Positions 9,716-20,402 of a DNA stretch of 64,000 nt are shown here, piece after piece (within the stretch, counting starts at the first letter, position 1; the number at the start of each line of letters is the position of its first letter). Under the pieces are notes generated by a model that did no database searches, was not told where the DNA came from, and saw nothing but the letters and a program-made list of their open reading frames with translations. A program made the position numbers and the translations under genes. Source of the DNA: Staphylococcus nepalensis (lineage in GTDB: Bacteria > Bacillota > Bacilli > Staphylococcales > Staphylococcaceae); contig NZ_BMCF01000002.1 of assembly GCF_014635045.1 (NCBI RefSeq), forward strand, positions 124,001 to 188,000. The letters are read 5' to 3'.

Positions 9716-9814
9716 CACAATTACCTCCTTCATCTTCTTGATTATATTATACCACTATTTACAGAATATTAACATAATTTGTAGTCATTAATAATGTAAA
9801 AATACTCTAAACTA

Positions 9815-9828
9815 TGATTGCGCTTTCA
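9815..9828 (-). promoter_or_regulatory. Candidate CcpA cre site upstream of ald
   Basis: Read on the minus strand, TGAAAGCGCAATCA matches the cre consensus TGWAARCGYTWNCW at 13 of 14 positions. It lies 38 bases before the ald start, inside the ald/usp divergent region, a position suited to blocking ald transcription when preferred sugars are present. Consensus match only. Confidence 0.55.
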
Positions 9829-9865
9829 CAAAATACACGTTACTATAAATTTGGAGGTGGATAAA

Positions 9866-10981
9866 ATGATCATAGGTATTCCGAAAGAGATTAAAAACAA
9901 TGAAAATAGAGTAAGTTTATCCCCTAGTGGTGTACATGCTTTAGTAGAAGAAGGGCACTCTGTCATTGTTGAAAAGTCTGCAGGTTTAGGTTCATATTTT
10001 GAAGACGAAGACTATATAACAGCTGGAGCTAAAATTGGTAATGGGCCTGCTGAAGTATGGGATGTTGACATGGTTATGAAAGTTAAAGAACCATTAGAAG
10101 AAGAGTTTCAATATTTTAAAGAGGATTTAATTCTATTTACGTATTTACATCTAGCAAATGAAAAGAAATTAACACAAGCTTTATTAGAAAATAAAGTCAT
10201 TGCAATCGCGTATGAAACGGTTCAGTTGCCTGATAAATCATTACCACTATTGACACCTATGAGTGAAGTGGCTGGTCGTATGTCTGCTCAAATTGGTGCT
10301 GAATTTTTACAGAAATACAAGGGGGGCATGGGTATCTTACTTAGCGGTGTGCCTGGCGTAGCTAAAGGTCGTGTAACGATTATTGGCGGCGGCCAAGCGG
10401 GTACAAATGCTGCTAAAATCGCTTTAGGTTTAGGCGCGGATGTTACAGTTTTAGATGTTAACCCTAAGCGTTTACAAGAGCTTGAAGATTTATTCGATGG
10501 TCGCGTACATACGATTATGTCTAACCCATTAAATATAGAAGAATGTGTTAAAAATAGTGACTTAGTGATTGGGGCGGTGTTAATACCTGGAGCTAAAGCG
10601 CCCAATCTAGTTTCTGAAGACATGGTTAAATCGATGAAAGATGGTGCGGTTATCGTAGATATTGCTATTGACCAAGGCGGTATTTTCGAAACAACAGATC
10701 GCATTTCAACGCATGATGATCCAACATATAAAAAACATGGTGTCGTACATTATGCAGTAGCGAATATGCCTGGTGCAGTGCCACGTACTTCTACGATTGC
10801 ATTAAACAATGCGACATTGCCATACGCATTACAAATTGCTGGAAAAGGTTATTTAAAAGCATTACAAGATAATGAGCCTTTATCTTTAGGTTTGAACACA
10901 ATTAACGGTGTATTAACAAATAAAGGTGTAGGAGAAGCGTTAAATTTAACATATGCCAATATTGAAAGCGTACTAAAATAA
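9866..10981 (+). CDS. ald: Alanine dehydrogenase
   Basis: NAD-dependent oxidative deamination of L-alanine to pyruvate and ammonia. Begins [18 protein letters not shown], the family signature. The substrate histidine lies in [10 protein letters not shown] near residue 96, and the Rossmann motif is [12 protein letters not shown] near residue 175. Length 371 is typical. The start is fixed by TTGGAGGTGG six bases upstream; the open frame extends 16 codons further upstream but without a ribosome site. A terminator follows, and a cre-like site precedes it. Confidence 0.97.
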   Translation: MIIGIPKEIKNNENRVSLSPSGVHALVEEGHSVIVEKSAGLGSYFEDEDYITAGAKIGNGPAEVWDVDMVMKVKEPLEEEFQYFKEDLILFTYLHLANEKKLTQALLENKVIAIAYETVQLPDKSLPLLTPMSEVAGRMSAQIGAEFLQKYKGGMGILLSGVPGVAKGRVTIIGGGQAGTNAAKIALGLGADVTVLDVNPKRLQELEDLFDGRVHTIMSNPLNIEECVKNSDLVIGAVLIPGAKAPNLVSEDMVKSMKDGAVIVDIAIDQGGIFETTDRISTHDDPTYKKHGVVHYAVANMPGAVPRTSTIALNNATLPYALQIAGKGYLKALQDNEPLSLGLNTINGVLTNKGVGEALNLTYANIESVLK

Positions 10982-11013
10982 CTTGATTCAATTTGGAAAA
11001 TAGTATCAAAATA

Positions 11014-11060
11014 AAAAACTGGCCATCTCATACGAATCGAAGGGATGGCTAGTTTTTTTA
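11014..11060 (+). terminator. Terminator after ald
   Basis: AAAACTGGCCATC pairs with GATGGCTAGTTTT with one bulge, followed by TTTTTTA. It also carries A runs on the left, so could stop transcripts from the minus strand too. Confidence 0.8.
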
Positions 11061-11251
11061 ATTAATTAACAATGAACGTCTATACGATTGAGACATAAAC
11101 AAACAATCTAGTCTCAACTACAATATAGGCCAGTAGTTGGTTAAATCTGACATTGCACTTATAGTTAGCTTTTAAGATTGGTATAATCATGACTAAAAGG
11201 CGCAACGAAAATTAAAGCATAAGATCGTTATTCGTTTGTCATCGTTAGGTG

Positions 11252-11881
11252 CTAAACAATTTGAGTGCCGTGCACTTCTTGGAAAGGAAAGGCAGCTAGG
11301 AGCTTTTGTACATTAAATTTGTTCAGACCACCGCCAGGCATAATTTCGATATCCCCGCCTGAATTGACTACCAATTTACCTAGTTGGTTTAGATTGTCAA
11401 ATATATCCGAATCAGCTGGACCGCCGTGCGTTAGCAGACGCGTAAAGCCAATATCAATTAATTGGTGTAACGCTTTTATTTGGCCCTGTAAATGTATTTG
11501 ATCAAACGCCATATGACATACAACTTGTTTCGGCGATGCTAGCTGTTTTAATGTCTTCATTTGCCATTCATTTAATGTATCATCATCAGTTAGGCAACCG
11601 AAAACAAAATAATCAATACCACAACGTTTGATCGCAGTTATATCGCGTTGCATAATTTCAAAATCATAAAGACTATATACAAAGTTACCGCCACGTGGAC
11701 GAACCATCACAGCGATTTCTACGTTATTAGCTTTACACATTTCAGTCGCAATTTCTATCATGCCTATACTTGGTGTTGTGCCACCGACACTTAAGTTATC
11801 ACAAAGTTCAACTCGGTCGGCGCCATGTTTGATAGCATATTCAATTTCCTGTACTGTTTCAACTACAGCTTCTTTAATCAT
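11252..11881 (-). CDS. cutC: CutC-family protein
   Basis: A 209-residue TIM-barrel protein of the CutC family, named after copper homeostasis in E. coli although a direct metal role is disputed. Motifs visible: [19 protein letters not shown] near residues 19-37, [12 protein letters not shown] near residue 60, and a C-terminal GGGLN loop followed by HGTQIV. It is shorter than the roughly 245-residue E. coli protein. Its ATG overlaps the stop of the upstream peptidase gene (ATGA), so translation is coupled. No copper-responsive operator is visible. Confidence 0.92.
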   Translation of the reverse strand: MIKEAVVETVQEIEYAIKHGADRVELCDNLSVGGTTPSIGMIEIATEMCKANNVEIAVMVRPRGGNFVYSLYDFEIMQRDITAIKRCGIDYFVFGCLTDDDTLNEWQMKTLKQLASPKQVVCHMAFDQIHLQGQIKALHQLIDIGFTRLLTHGGPADSDIFDNLNQLGKLVVNSGGDIEIMPGGGLNKFNVQKLLAAFPFQEVHGTQIV

Positions 11882-12930
11882 TTTTGATACCCTGTTAAAC
11901 TTTCGTTCCCATTTTCTGTAACGAGAATATCATCTTCAATACGTACACCAGCAACGCCTGGAACATATATACCAGGTTCCACAGTTACAACCATTCCAGG
12001 TACAAATTTATTTGTATTTGTACTAGACACATCTTGATATTCATGTTCTTCTAATCCTAATCCATGACCCAAACGGTGAGGGAAATAGTCACCATAACCA
12101 GCGTCACTAATAATGTTACGAGCGATAGCGTCCACGTCTTTAATCGTCACTCCAGGTTTAATTGCCGCAATGGCTTCTTGTTCAGCTTTTAAAACAGTAT
12201 CGTAAATTGCTTGAGCTTCCGCACTTGGTTGTCCAAATTGTACTGTTCTTGTCATATCACTACAGTAATTTTCGTAAATAACACCTAAATCAAATAATAC
12301 AAATTCATCATTTTGTAATTGACGGTCTCCTGGGACTCCATGAGGTGAAGCAGCATGGTCACCGAAAAGCACCATAGTATCGAAACTCATTTCATTTACG
12401 CCATAAGCTTTAATTTCATATTCGATATGATTAACTACTTGGCGTTCTGTTACGCCTTCTTTTAAAAAGTTGACACCGATTTCAATACATTTATCTGCGA
12501 GTTCACATGCTCTTCGAATTTTTGCTATTTCGCTCTCGCTTTTTACATTACGAAGAGATTTGATAATATGGTCAATATCCCCAAATGATTGAACATTGAA
12601 AGCTGCGATTAATTCACGCTGGCGTTGTAAAGTTAAATGCGCTGCTTCGACCAGAATCTTATTAATAGCTAGTGGGTATTTATCTAAAGCGTTTTCGGTG
12701 TCTAGATAGCCAATGATTTCACCTTCAAAAGGAGAGGCTTTTACTTCTTCTACTTCCAGTTGTGGGCAAAACAGGACTTGCTCACCATTTTCTTTGATAA
12801 GTAACGCTAGTAAACGTTCATGAGGATCACTTAAATAACCTGTGAAATAAAAAATATTCAGTGGTGTGGTAATCCATGCTGCGTCAGCATGTTGAGATTT
12901 CAGTTCTTCTGTAACTTGTTGTAACTTCAT
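11878..12930 (-). CDS. pepQ: M24-family Xaa-Pro dipeptidase/aminopeptidase
   Basis: A 350-residue cytoplasmic peptidase cleaving X-Pro bonds. It has an N-terminal creatinase-type domain and a pita-bread catalytic domain. The metal ligands are visible in order: [19 protein letters not shown] (two Asp), [13 protein letters not shown] (His), [11 protein letters not shown] (Glu) and RIEDDILV (Glu). Start ATG follows GGAGGATG on the minus strand. It is read with cutC as a two-gene operon. Whether PepQ (dipeptidase) or YpdF-like activity dominates cannot be decided from sequence. Confidence 0.93.
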   Translation of the reverse strand: MKLQQVTEELKSQHADAAWITTPLNIFYFTGYLSDPHERLLALLIKENGEQVLFCPQLEVEEVKASPFEGEIIGYLDTENALDKYPLAINKILVEAAHLTLQRQRELIAAFNVQSFGDIDHIIKSLRNVKSESEIAKIRRACELADKCIEIGVNFLKEGVTERQVVNHIEYEIKAYGVNEMSFDTMVLFGDHAASPHGVPGDRQLQNDEFVLFDLGVIYENYCSDMTRTVQFGQPSAEAQAIYDTVLKAEQEAIAAIKPGVTIKDVDAIARNIISDAGYGDYFPHRLGHGLGLEEHEYQDVSSTNTNKFVPGMVVTVEPGIYVPGVAGVRIEDDILVTENGNESLTGYQK

Positions 12931-13136
12931 TGTTTCATCCTCCTAAATGTAATATCATACTAATTTTATGTTAGTTTATGAAGGAATTCAAAAATAATAT
13001 ATTAAAATTAAATAGACCGATTATAATTTCGATGAAAAAAAAGGCTATTTGTGTCGATGTTTTACAAAAATGTGTTATAACCAGCTGTAATTGTGGTATA
13101 TATAAATTAAATAGATTTATGGGAGGAATTATCGAT

Positions 13137-13826
13137 ATGAAGTTATCTTTTCATGGACAATCAACGATTTATTTTGAAGCGAATGGTAAAAAAGTTATTG
13201 TCGATCCATTTATTACAGGCAATGAGTTGTCTGACTTAGATGCTGAAACGTTAGATGTTGATTATATTATTTTGACACATGGTCATGGAGATCATTTTGG
13301 TGATACTGTGGAGTTAGCAAATAGAAATCATGCAACAGTGATTGGTTCTGCAGAATTAGGAGATTATTTGACTACTACAAAAAATGTTGAAAATGTAAGA
13401 CCTATGAATATTGGCGGTAAGGCTGAATTTGAGTTTGGTACAGTTAAATTTGTGCAAGCATTTCATAGTTCTAGTTTAACTGATGAGAATGGTATCCCAG
13501 TTTATTTAGGTATGCCGATGGGTCTAATTCTAGAAATAGAAGGCAAAACAATATATCATACAGGTGATACTGGGTTGTTTGGTGATATGAAATTGATTGC
13601 AGAACGTCATCCAGTTGATGTTTGTTTTATACCAATCGGTGACAATTTCACTATGGGAATTGATGATGCTAGCTATGCAATTAATCAATTCATTAAGCCT
13701 AGTATTACAGTACCAATCCACTACAATACATTCGATTTGATTAAGCAAAATCCAGATGAATTTAAAGCTGCAGTGTCAGAAGGGGAAGTGCAAGTGCTTA
13801 ACCCAGGTGATTCAGTAGAATTTTAA
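13137..13826 (+). CDS. UPF0173 metal-dependent hydrolase (metallo-beta-lactamase fold)
   Basis: A 229-residue MBL-fold hydrolase, B. subtilis YtkL-like. The zinc-binding motif is [11 protein letters not shown] near residue 54, with later ligands in VQAFHSS, YHTGDTG and VPIHYNTFD. The natural substrate is unknown. Start is the ATG preceded by GGGAGGAATT; the frame is open about 53 codons further upstream, but that extension has no ribosome site and poor coding character. A convergent terminator shared with the next minus-strand gene follows. Confidence 0.92.
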   Translation: MKLSFHGQSTIYFEANGKKVIVDPFITGNELSDLDAETLDVDYIILTHGHGDHFGDTVELANRNHATVIGSAELGDYLTTTKNVENVRPMNIGGKAEFEFGTVKFVQAFHSSSLTDENGIPVYLGMPMGLILEIEGKTIYHTGDTGLFGDMKLIAERHPVDVCFIPIGDNFTMGIDDASYAINQFIKPSITVPIHYNTFDLIKQNPDEFKAAVSEGEVQVLNPGDSVEF

Positions 13827-14130
13827 TTGTGATATGGCAAAGATAGTAGTACAGGATCATATTTTAAAAATCATTTCCATACGCCGCCAAGATTTAGAAA
13901 GTTAAGAACAAAGAAGCTAAGTCTTGGCACGTGTACAAGTGTTACTCGTTTTCATAGAAATGGTAGAGGATAGAGCGCTTGGATAAGAACTACTAACGTA
14001 AAAGAAGGCATATGAGTGTGCTTTAAAAGTAGTTCTTTAAGAGTAATGTTTAAACATAACACTTTAGCAACCAATTGTTGAGAACAAAGATGAGGCTGAA
14101 ACGTAAATAAGCGTTCCAGCCTCATCTTTA
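13827..14130 (+). other. Spacer between UPF0173 gene and second usp
   Basis: About 300 bases without a credible gene. Only the hairpin at its right end is recognisable. Confidence 0.5.
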
Positions 14131-14137
14131 TTATTTT
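14086..14137 (+). terminator. Convergent terminator
   Basis: AAAGATGAGGCTG pairs with CAGCCTCATCTTT around an inner ACG/CGT pair, followed by ATTATTTT. It lies between convergent genes and can serve both. Confidence 0.8.
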
Positions 14138-14544
14138 ACTATAAGAACAGGGATGCTAGCTCTTTTAGCCACTTTGTGACTCACACTACCTAATACAAAT
14201 TTTTTCTTTTCTTCAGCACGACGGTTACTAAGAACAATAATTTCATATTTTCCACTATTCGCTTCTTTTACTAATTGCTCTTTTGGATTGCCGCGGACAA
14301 TGATTTCATCATATTTGATACCATATTCTTCTAAAGCATTACGTGTACTTTCTAAACCTTCACTTCGTTTTTCAACAAGTTTATCTAAATGCACACCAGA
14401 TTTAATTGAAGCTTGGGCATCTTGTTCACTAATTGTATTCATAATTGTTACAACAGTGTCTTTCCCAGCTAATTTAGAAACTTCTTTAAGTGCTTTTTCG
14501 TTTTTAAGTGTTGTATCAACACCAAGTAAAATATTTTTGAACAT
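14131..14544 (-). CDS. Universal stress protein, short form
   Basis: A 137-residue single-domain Usp starting MFKNILLGVDTTLKNEKAL, with the C-terminal loop VLGSVSHKVAKRASIPVLIV. The loop before it (LSNRRAEEKKKFVLGS) lacks the full glycine pattern of ATP-binding Usps, so it may be of the non-ATP-binding type. An AAGGAGGG site precedes the ATG. It is divergent from the YtoI-like regulator. Confidence 0.9.
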   Translation of the reverse strand: MFKNILLGVDTTLKNEKALKEVSKLAGKDTVVTIMNTISEQDAQASIKSGVHLDKLVEKRSEGLESTRNALEEYGIKYDEIIVRGNPKEQLVKEANSGKYEIIVLSNRRAEEKKKFVLGSVSHKVAKRASIPVLIVK

Positions 14545-14727
14545 TGTTCATCCCTCCTTAACTCTATTCTAATTAAAGTTTATCACAAATCAAATTAAAA
14601 TTTATGTATTTTCATATAAACTGAGTAAAAAACTTTTTAGATATTAATTTATGTAGAAATATATGTCATAATTGTTGTTAAAAAGTGATTTTAACATCAT
14701 TACTTCGCAATTTTATTTATAAAAAGT

Positions 14728-14733
14728 TATAAT
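14728..14733 (+). promoter_or_regulatory. -10 element before the YtoI-like gene
   Basis: TATAAT with a possible TTCGCA -35 18 bases upstream. Its position shows that the first in-frame ATG at 14744 would fall at the transcription start, favouring the later ATG. Confidence 0.5.
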
Positions 14734-14767
14734 ATCATAGAAAATGTCCAAAAATGAGGTTATTACA

Positions 14768-16060
14768 ATGACAAAGCATGAGCAAATTTTATCTTATATA
14801 GAATCTTTAGCAGTAGGACAAAAAATTTCTGTTAGGAAAATAGCGAAAGATTTAAGTGTATCTGAAGGAACAGCATACCGTGCTATTAAAGATGCTGGGA
14901 GAATAGGTTTAGTAGCGACCATTGATCGAGTTGGAACAGTCCGAATAGAAAAGAAAACACGCGAACAAATCGAACAACTTACATTTGGAGAAATTGTAAA
15001 AATAATTGATGGACAAGTGTTAGGCGGTAGAAATGGGCTTATCAAAACATTGACAAAATTTGCTATCGGAGCAATGGAAATCGAAGATGTGATAAAGTAT
15101 TTAAGCCCTCATACATTATTAATTGTTGGAAATAGAAAAGATGTACAATTAGCTGCTTTGAAAAGAGGAAGCGCAGTATTGATCACTGGTGGTTTTAGGA
15201 CTTCTGATGAAATTGTTAAATATGCAGATGAACATGATTTACCCATACTATCCTCAAATTATGATACATATTTAGTTGCTAATATTATTAACAGAGCAAT
15301 GTATAACCAAATGATTCGAAAAGAAATTTTGGTTGTTGAAGATATAGTTAAACCTGTTAACGAAGGCACTGTAGTGTTTGACCATATGACTTTGCATGAT
15401 TATAAAGAAAAAGCGAAACACACAGGTCATTCAAGATTTCCGGTGATTGATGAATATTGGCGTTTAGTTGGAATTATTACTAGTAAAGAAATTATTAAAA
15501 TGGAAGATAATGACACATTGGCACATTTTATGACTAAGACACCCATCAATGTGCAACTTTCCACTACTGTAGCTAATTGTGCCCATATGATGATTTGGGA
15601 AGGCATCGAACTTTTGCCTGTTATTTCTCCAAGCAAAAAACTAATTGGTGTTATTACAAGAAAAGATGTACTAACCGCGATGCAATTATTAAGTCGTCAA
15701 CCGCAAGTAGGAGAAACGATTAATGACCAAATTGCTAAACACATTACAATTACTAATGATGTTATTCAAGTTCAAACTTCACCACTGCTTACAAATCAAT
15801 TTGGTACTTTAAGTAAGGCAGTATTCGTAGCTATTATTGAGGAAACAGTGCGTTATGAGATGAGAAAATTAAAAAAACTTGAAGTGATGATCGAAAGCTT
15901 AAATATTATTTACATTAAAACAGTGCAAATTGAATCTGAAATCAACGTGCATTATGATATGTTAGATGTAGGAAGAAATTTTGCTAAATTAGAGGTTACA
16001 ATGACGAGAGATGGTAAACATGTCGCCAAAGCAATGATTATTTGTCAGATGATAGATTAA
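14768..16060 (+). CDS. YtoI-like regulator: HTH, DRTGG, CBS pair and hot-dog domains
   Basis: A 430-residue cytoplasmic protein with a composite architecture. An N-terminal helix-turn-helix (VRKIAKDLSVSEGTAYRAIK, about residues 20-40) is followed by a DRTGG-type domain (about 90-190), two CBS repeats (about 190-305; GIITSKEIIK and GVITRKDVLTAM end the repeats) and a C-terminal thioesterase-like hot-dog domain. B. subtilis YtoI has the same layout. CBS pairs bind adenine nucleotides, so a nucleotide-sensing regulator is a fair inference; targets are unknown. ATG at 14768 has GAGGT seven bases upstream. nrnA and dnaE follow closely. Confidence 0.88.
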   Translation: MTKHEQILSYIESLAVGQKISVRKIAKDLSVSEGTAYRAIKDAGRIGLVATIDRVGTVRIEKKTREQIEQLTFGEIVKIIDGQVLGGRNGLIKTLTKFAIGAMEIEDVIKYLSPHTLLIVGNRKDVQLAALKRGSAVLITGGFRTSDEIVKYADEHDLPILSSNYDTYLVANIINRAMYNQMIRKEILVVEDIVKPVNEGTVVFDHMTLHDYKEKAKHTGHSRFPVIDEYWRLVGIITSKEIIKMEDNDTLAHFMTKTPINVQLSTTVANCAHMMIWEGIELLPVISPSKKLIGVITRKDVLTAMQLLSRQPQVGETINDQIAKHITITNDVIQVQTSPLLTNQFGTLSKAVFVAIIEETVRYEMRKLKKLEVMIESLNIIYIKTVQIESEINVHYDMLDVGRNFAKLEVTMTRDGKHVAKAMIICQMID

Positions 16061-16096
16061 AGAAAATTATATTAATTAAAAAGGAAGATAATAGAA

Positions 16097-17032
16097 ATGA
16101 CGATAGAATTCAATCGAATTATGGATGAAATAAAAACAGCACAAACGATTATAATACATAGGCACGTAAGACCTGATCCAGATGCGTATGGTTCCCAACT
16201 TGGTTTAAAATATTATTTAAACTTAAAATTCCCGGAAAAAAATATTTTTGCCGTAGGAGAAGCAGAATCATCGCTTGATTTCATTGGAACCTTCGATGAA
16301 ATTAGTGATGAGCAATATAACGATGCATTAGTTATTGTGTGTGATACTGCGAATGCACCAAGAATTAGTGATAACAGATTTAACACAGGCAATCGACTTA
16401 TTAAAATCGATCACCATCCTGCAGTAGATCAATACGGAGAAATTAATTATGTTAATGATCATGCCTCTTCAACGAGTGAAATTATTTTTGATTTTATAAC
16501 ATATTTTAACGATCAAACGATTATTGATGCTTCAGTGGCTCGTGTACTGTACTTAGGTATTGTAGGAGATACAGGTCGATTCTTATTTAATAATACGACG
16601 CCACATACGATGGAAGTAGCGAGTCAATTATTGAAATATCCATTTAATCACCAAAAAGAACTGAATAAATTGGGGGAGAAAGATCCTAAGTTATTACCAT
16701 TCCAAGGATATGTTTTACAGCATTTTGATTTAAACGAAAAAGGGTTCTGTAAGGTTAAGATTACTAAAGATATATTGGAACAATTTGATATTGCTGCAAA
16801 TGAAGCATCCTTATTTGTAAATGCCATTGCAGATATTCAAGGATTGAAAATATGGGTGTTCGCAGTTGATGAAGGATCAGAAATCAGATGTCGCATTCGA
16901 TCTAAAGATATTGTTATTAATGATATAGCAAACGAATTTGGCGGCGGGGGCCATCCAAATGCGTCAGGAGTTTCTGTAGCAGATTGGGCGCAATTTGAAG
17001 TGTTAGCTGAAGCGTTAAATAATAAATTGTAA
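16097..17032 (+). CDS. nrnA: Bifunctional oligoribonuclease / pAp phosphatase NrnA
   Basis: DHH/DHHA1-family phosphoesterase that degrades nanoRNA and dephosphorylates 3'-phosphoadenosine 5'-phosphate. Metal ligands lie in [16 protein letters not shown] near residue 20, VCDTANAPR near residue 85 and [12 protein letters not shown] near residue 110; the DHHA1 motif [10 protein letters not shown] is near residue 280. Length 311 fits the family. It lies between the YtoI-like gene and dnaE with short gaps, as in Bacillales generally, suggesting a single operon. Confidence 0.96.
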   Translation: MTIEFNRIMDEIKTAQTIIIHRHVRPDPDAYGSQLGLKYYLNLKFPEKNIFAVGEAESSLDFIGTFDEISDEQYNDALVIVCDTANAPRISDNRFNTGNRLIKIDHHPAVDQYGEINYVNDHASSTSEIIFDFITYFNDQTIIDASVARVLYLGIVGDTGRFLFNNTTPHTMEVASQLLKYPFNHQKELNKLGEKDPKLLPFQGYVLQHFDLNEKGFCKVKITKDILEQFDIAANEASLFVNAIADIQGLKIWVFAVDEGSEIRCRIRSKDIVINDIANEFGGGGHPNASGVSVADWAQFEVLAEALNNKL

Positions 17033-17053
17033 TGACATAGGAGGTATTTGCTA

Positions 17054-20000
17054 ATGGTTGCGCATTTAAATATTCATACATCGTATGATTTGTTGAATTC
17101 TAGCATTAAGATAAAAGATTGTATCACAAAAGCGGCAAAAGAAGGCTACACTTCATTAGCAATTACAGACACCAACGTTTTATATGGCTATCCTCAGTTT
17201 TATGATGCATGTATAGCAGCAAATATCCATCCTATATTCGGCATGACTACTTATGTGACAGATGGTTTGGTCTCAGTAGAAACAATCATCCTTGCGAAAA
17301 ACAATCAAGGTTTAAAAGATTTATTTAAATTATCATCTGCAATCAAAATGAAAGAAAAATCAGAAACATCGTTTGAATGGTTGAAAAAATATAATGATAA
17401 TTTTGTTGTAATATTTAAAAATGTAGTAGAGGAACACCAAAGTTTACTACAAACTTTTTCGAATGATGATGAAGTATTTCTAAATCACACGAGTCAAAAA
17501 CTATTTGATTTACCGGTTGTTTGGGCACAAAGTACGAGTTATTTAAACCAAGAAGATGGCGATACTTTAACTGCTTTAGCAGCTATTAGAGATAATTCGA
17601 AATTAGATTTAGTTAAAGAAGAACACGAATATAACGCACATTTGTTTAGTCTGAATGAATTGGACACATTAGATTTAAGTGACGAAGTTTGGCAAAATAC
17701 CAACTACATTGAAACGATTTGTAAAGCCGAATTGCAATATCATCAGTCATTATTACCTAAGTTTAAAACACCAGACAATCAATCATCCAAAGATTATCTA
17801 TATCAAACATTGCAACAAAATTTAAAAAAATTAAATTTATCTTCTGAAATTAAACAAGGCTACAATAAAAGGCTCGTACATGAATATGATATTATTACGC
17901 GCATGGGGTTTGAAGATTACTTTCTTATTGTGAGTGACTTAATACACTACGCAAAAACAAATGGTGTATTTGTGGGGCCTGGCCGGGGTTCATCAGCGGG
18001 TTCACTTGTCAGTTATTTATTAGATATTACAACCATTGACCCCATCAAATATAACTTATTATTCGAGCGTTTTTTAAACCCAGAACGCGTCACGATGCCT
18101 GATATTGATATAGATTTTGAAGATACGCATAGAGAGAAAGTGATTCGCTATGTACAAGAAAAATATGGTGATAACCATGTAGCTGGAATTGTGACATTTG
18201 GACATTTATTAGCTAGAGCAGTTTCGAGAGATGTTGGTCGAATTATGGGGTTTGACGAAATTACATTAAACGAAATTTCATCTTTAATTCCTCATAAACT
18301 TGGTATTACGTTAGATGAAACTTATGAACGCAACGACTTTAAACAGTTTGTCCATAGAAATCACCGTCATGAACGTTGGTTTGAAATTTGTAAAAAATTA
18401 GAAGGCTTACCACGTCATACCTCAACACATGCAGCAGGTATTATCATTAATGATCATCCGTTATATGAGTACACACCATTAACAATAGGTGACGCTGGAT
18501 TATTAACACAGTGGACAATGACAGAAGCTGAACGTATCGGTCTGTTGAAAATTGATTTTTTAGGTTTGAGAAATTTATCTATTATCCATCAAATTGTTAA
18601 ACAAGTTAAGAAAGATTTGCGTATTGATATAGATATAGAAGCCATTCCATTTGATGATAAAAAAGTATTTCAACTCCTTTCTCAAGGTAATACAACAGGA
18701 ATATTTCAATTAGAATCGGATGGTATCAGAAATGTATTGAAAAAATTACAGCCACAGCACTTTGAAGATATTGTAGCTGTAACGTCGTTGTATAGACCAG
18801 GTCCTATGGAAGAAATCCCAACCTATATTGCGAGAAGGCACGCTCCAGAGAAAGTACAGTATCTCCATAAAGATTTAGAACCTATTTTAAAAACGACGTA
18901 CGGCGTCATTATCTATCAAGAACAAATCATGCAAATCGCAAGTAAGTTTGCTAATTTCAGCTATGGAGAAGCCGATATATTAAGACGTGCGATGAGTAAA
19001 AAAAACCGCGCAGTGTTAGAAAGCGAACGACAGCATTTTGTTGATGGCGCATTGAAAAATGGTTACGAGACTAGTTTAAGCAAACAAATATTTGATTTGA
19101 TTTTAAAGTTTGCTGATTACGGATTTGCACGTGCGCATGCTGTTAGTTATTCAAAAATTGCTTATATTATGGGGTATTTAAAGGTACATTATCCGAATTA
19201 CTTTTATGCAAATATATTAAGCAATTCAATTGGTAGTGAGAAGAAGACGGCACAAATTATTGATGAAGCTAAACATCAACAACTCAAGGTATTGGCACCG
19301 AACATCAATGAAAGCCATTGGTTTTACAAAGCTAATAAGAAGGGTATTTATTTATCTTTAGGTGCAATTAAGGGTGTTGGATATCAAAGTGTCAAACTCA
19401 TTGTTGATGAGCGAAAAGAAAATGGTATATATAAAGACTTTTTTGATTTTACACGTCGCATACCAAAAAGAATCAAGTCTAGAAAATTACTTGAAGCATT
19501 AATTTTAGTTGGTGCCTTTGATTCCTTTGGAAAAAACCGTGCTACTTTATTACACTCTATAGACCAAGTGCTTGATGACGTCTCTGACGTGGAACAAGAT
19601 GGTTTTATTTTTGACGTGTTAACGCCTAAAATTTCATACGAAGAAAAAGAAGAATTGCCGGATAAAGTGCTAAGTGATTATGAAAAAGAATATTTAGGGT
19701 TTTATGTATCAACCCATCCAGTAGAAAAAGCATTTGAACAAAAGCAATATCTCGGCATATATAAATTAAATAATGCACGAGATAATCAACCTATATTTGT
19801 TCAAATTGATCAGTTGAAACGCATTCGTACTAAAAATGGTCAAAACATGGCGTTTATAACTTTGAACGATGGTATCAATAATCTAGATGGCGTCGTATTT
19901 CCTGATGCTTATAAAAAATATGAATCAATTTTAAATACAGAAGATACATTGATAGTAAAGGGTAAATTTGAAAACAGAAATAATAAAAAACAACTTATAA

Positions 20001-20257
20001 TCAATCAAATGGAAGATGTACCAACATTTGAAGATTATAAGTTAACACATGCCGAACAAATTATAATTAGAAATTTAGAAGATTTTACTGAAATAGAACA
20101 ATGGTTGGAAGAACAAGAAACCACAGGTGATATTCCTGTGACGTATTTTCAAGAAAATCAAAATCAATTTAAAAACATCGGTTTTATCTCTCGTGAAAAA
20201 GAGAAAATCAAAATGCTTATTTCTAAATTCTCACCGTGGGATATAAGGATAATTTAG
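17054..20257 (+). CDS. dnaE: DNA polymerase III subunit alpha DnaE
   Basis: C-family replicative polymerase; in low-GC Gram-positives DnaE extends RNA primers before hand-off to PolC. A PHP domain at the N-terminus begins VAHLNIHTSYDLLNSS. The polymerase core has the GPGRGSSAGSLVSYLL motif near residue 315 and the catalytic aspartates in PDIDIDFEDTHR near residue 350. Helix-hairpin-helix and OB-fold regions follow, ending near residue 1000. Length 1067 is typical of staphylococcal DnaE. I chose the ATG that lies 8 bases after AGGAGGT rather than the TTG six bases earlier, which is too close to it. Confidence 0.97.
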   Translation: MVAHLNIHTSYDLLNSSIKIKDCITKAAKEGYTSLAITDTNVLYGYPQFYDACIAANIHPIFGMTTYVTDGLVSVETIILAKNNQGLKDLFKLSSAIKMKEKSETSFEWLKKYNDNFVVIFKNVVEEHQSLLQTFSNDDEVFLNHTSQKLFDLPVVWAQSTSYLNQEDGDTLTALAAIRDNSKLDLVKEEHEYNAHLFSLNELDTLDLSDEVWQNTNYIETICKAELQYHQSLLPKFKTPDNQSSKDYLYQTLQQNLKKLNLSSEIKQGYNKRLVHEYDIITRMGFEDYFLIVSDLIHYAKTNGVFVGPGRGSSAGSLVSYLLDITTIDPIKYNLLFERFLNPERVTMPDIDIDFEDTHREKVIRYVQEKYGDNHVAGIVTFGHLLARAVSRDVGRIMGFDEITLNEISSLIPHKLGITLDETYERNDFKQFVHRNHRHERWFEICKKLEGLPRHTSTHAAGIIINDHPLYEYTPLTIGDAGLLTQWTMTEAERIGLLKIDFLGLRNLSIIHQIVKQVKKDLRIDIDIEAIPFDDKKVFQLLSQGNTTGIFQLESDGIRNVLKKLQPQHFEDIVAVTSLYRPGPMEEIPTYIARRHAPEKVQYLHKDLEPILKTTYGVIIYQEQIMQIASKFANFSYGEADILRRAMSKKNRAVLESERQHFVDGALKNGYETSLSKQIFDLILKFADYGFARAHAVSYSKIAYIMGYLKVHYPNYFYANILSNSIGSEKKTAQIIDEAKHQQLKVLAPNINESHWFYKANKKGIYLSLGAIKGVGYQSVKLIVDERKENGIYKDFFDFTRRIPKRIKSRKLLEALILVGAFDSFGKNRATLLHSIDQVLDDVSDVEQDGFIFDVLTPKISYEEKEELPDKVLSDYEKEYLGFYVSTHPVEKAFEQKQYLGIYKLNNARDNQPIFVQIDQLKRIRTKNGQNMAFITLNDGINNLDGVVFPDAYKKYESILNTEDTLIVKGKFENRNNKKQLIINQMEDVPTFEDYKLTHAEQIIIRNLEDFTEIEQWLEEQETTGDIPVTYFQENQNQFKNIGFISREKEKIKMLISKFSPWDIRII

Positions 20258-20402
20258 CTTTATCAAGACTGTAAACTATGGTATAGTTAACTGATGGTTA
20301 AGTAGATACTTGCCATCAGTTTATAATATGAATAATGCTTCACTTGAATAATTGAAATATATGTTTTTATTACAAAGGTTAACAAAAAAGATCACTGATT
20401 TA

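Noticed and set aside
12978-13136. 53-codon N-terminal extension of the UPF0173 hydrolase
   Set aside because: The family starts at [13 protein letters not shown], which has a strong GGGAGG site; the extension has none.
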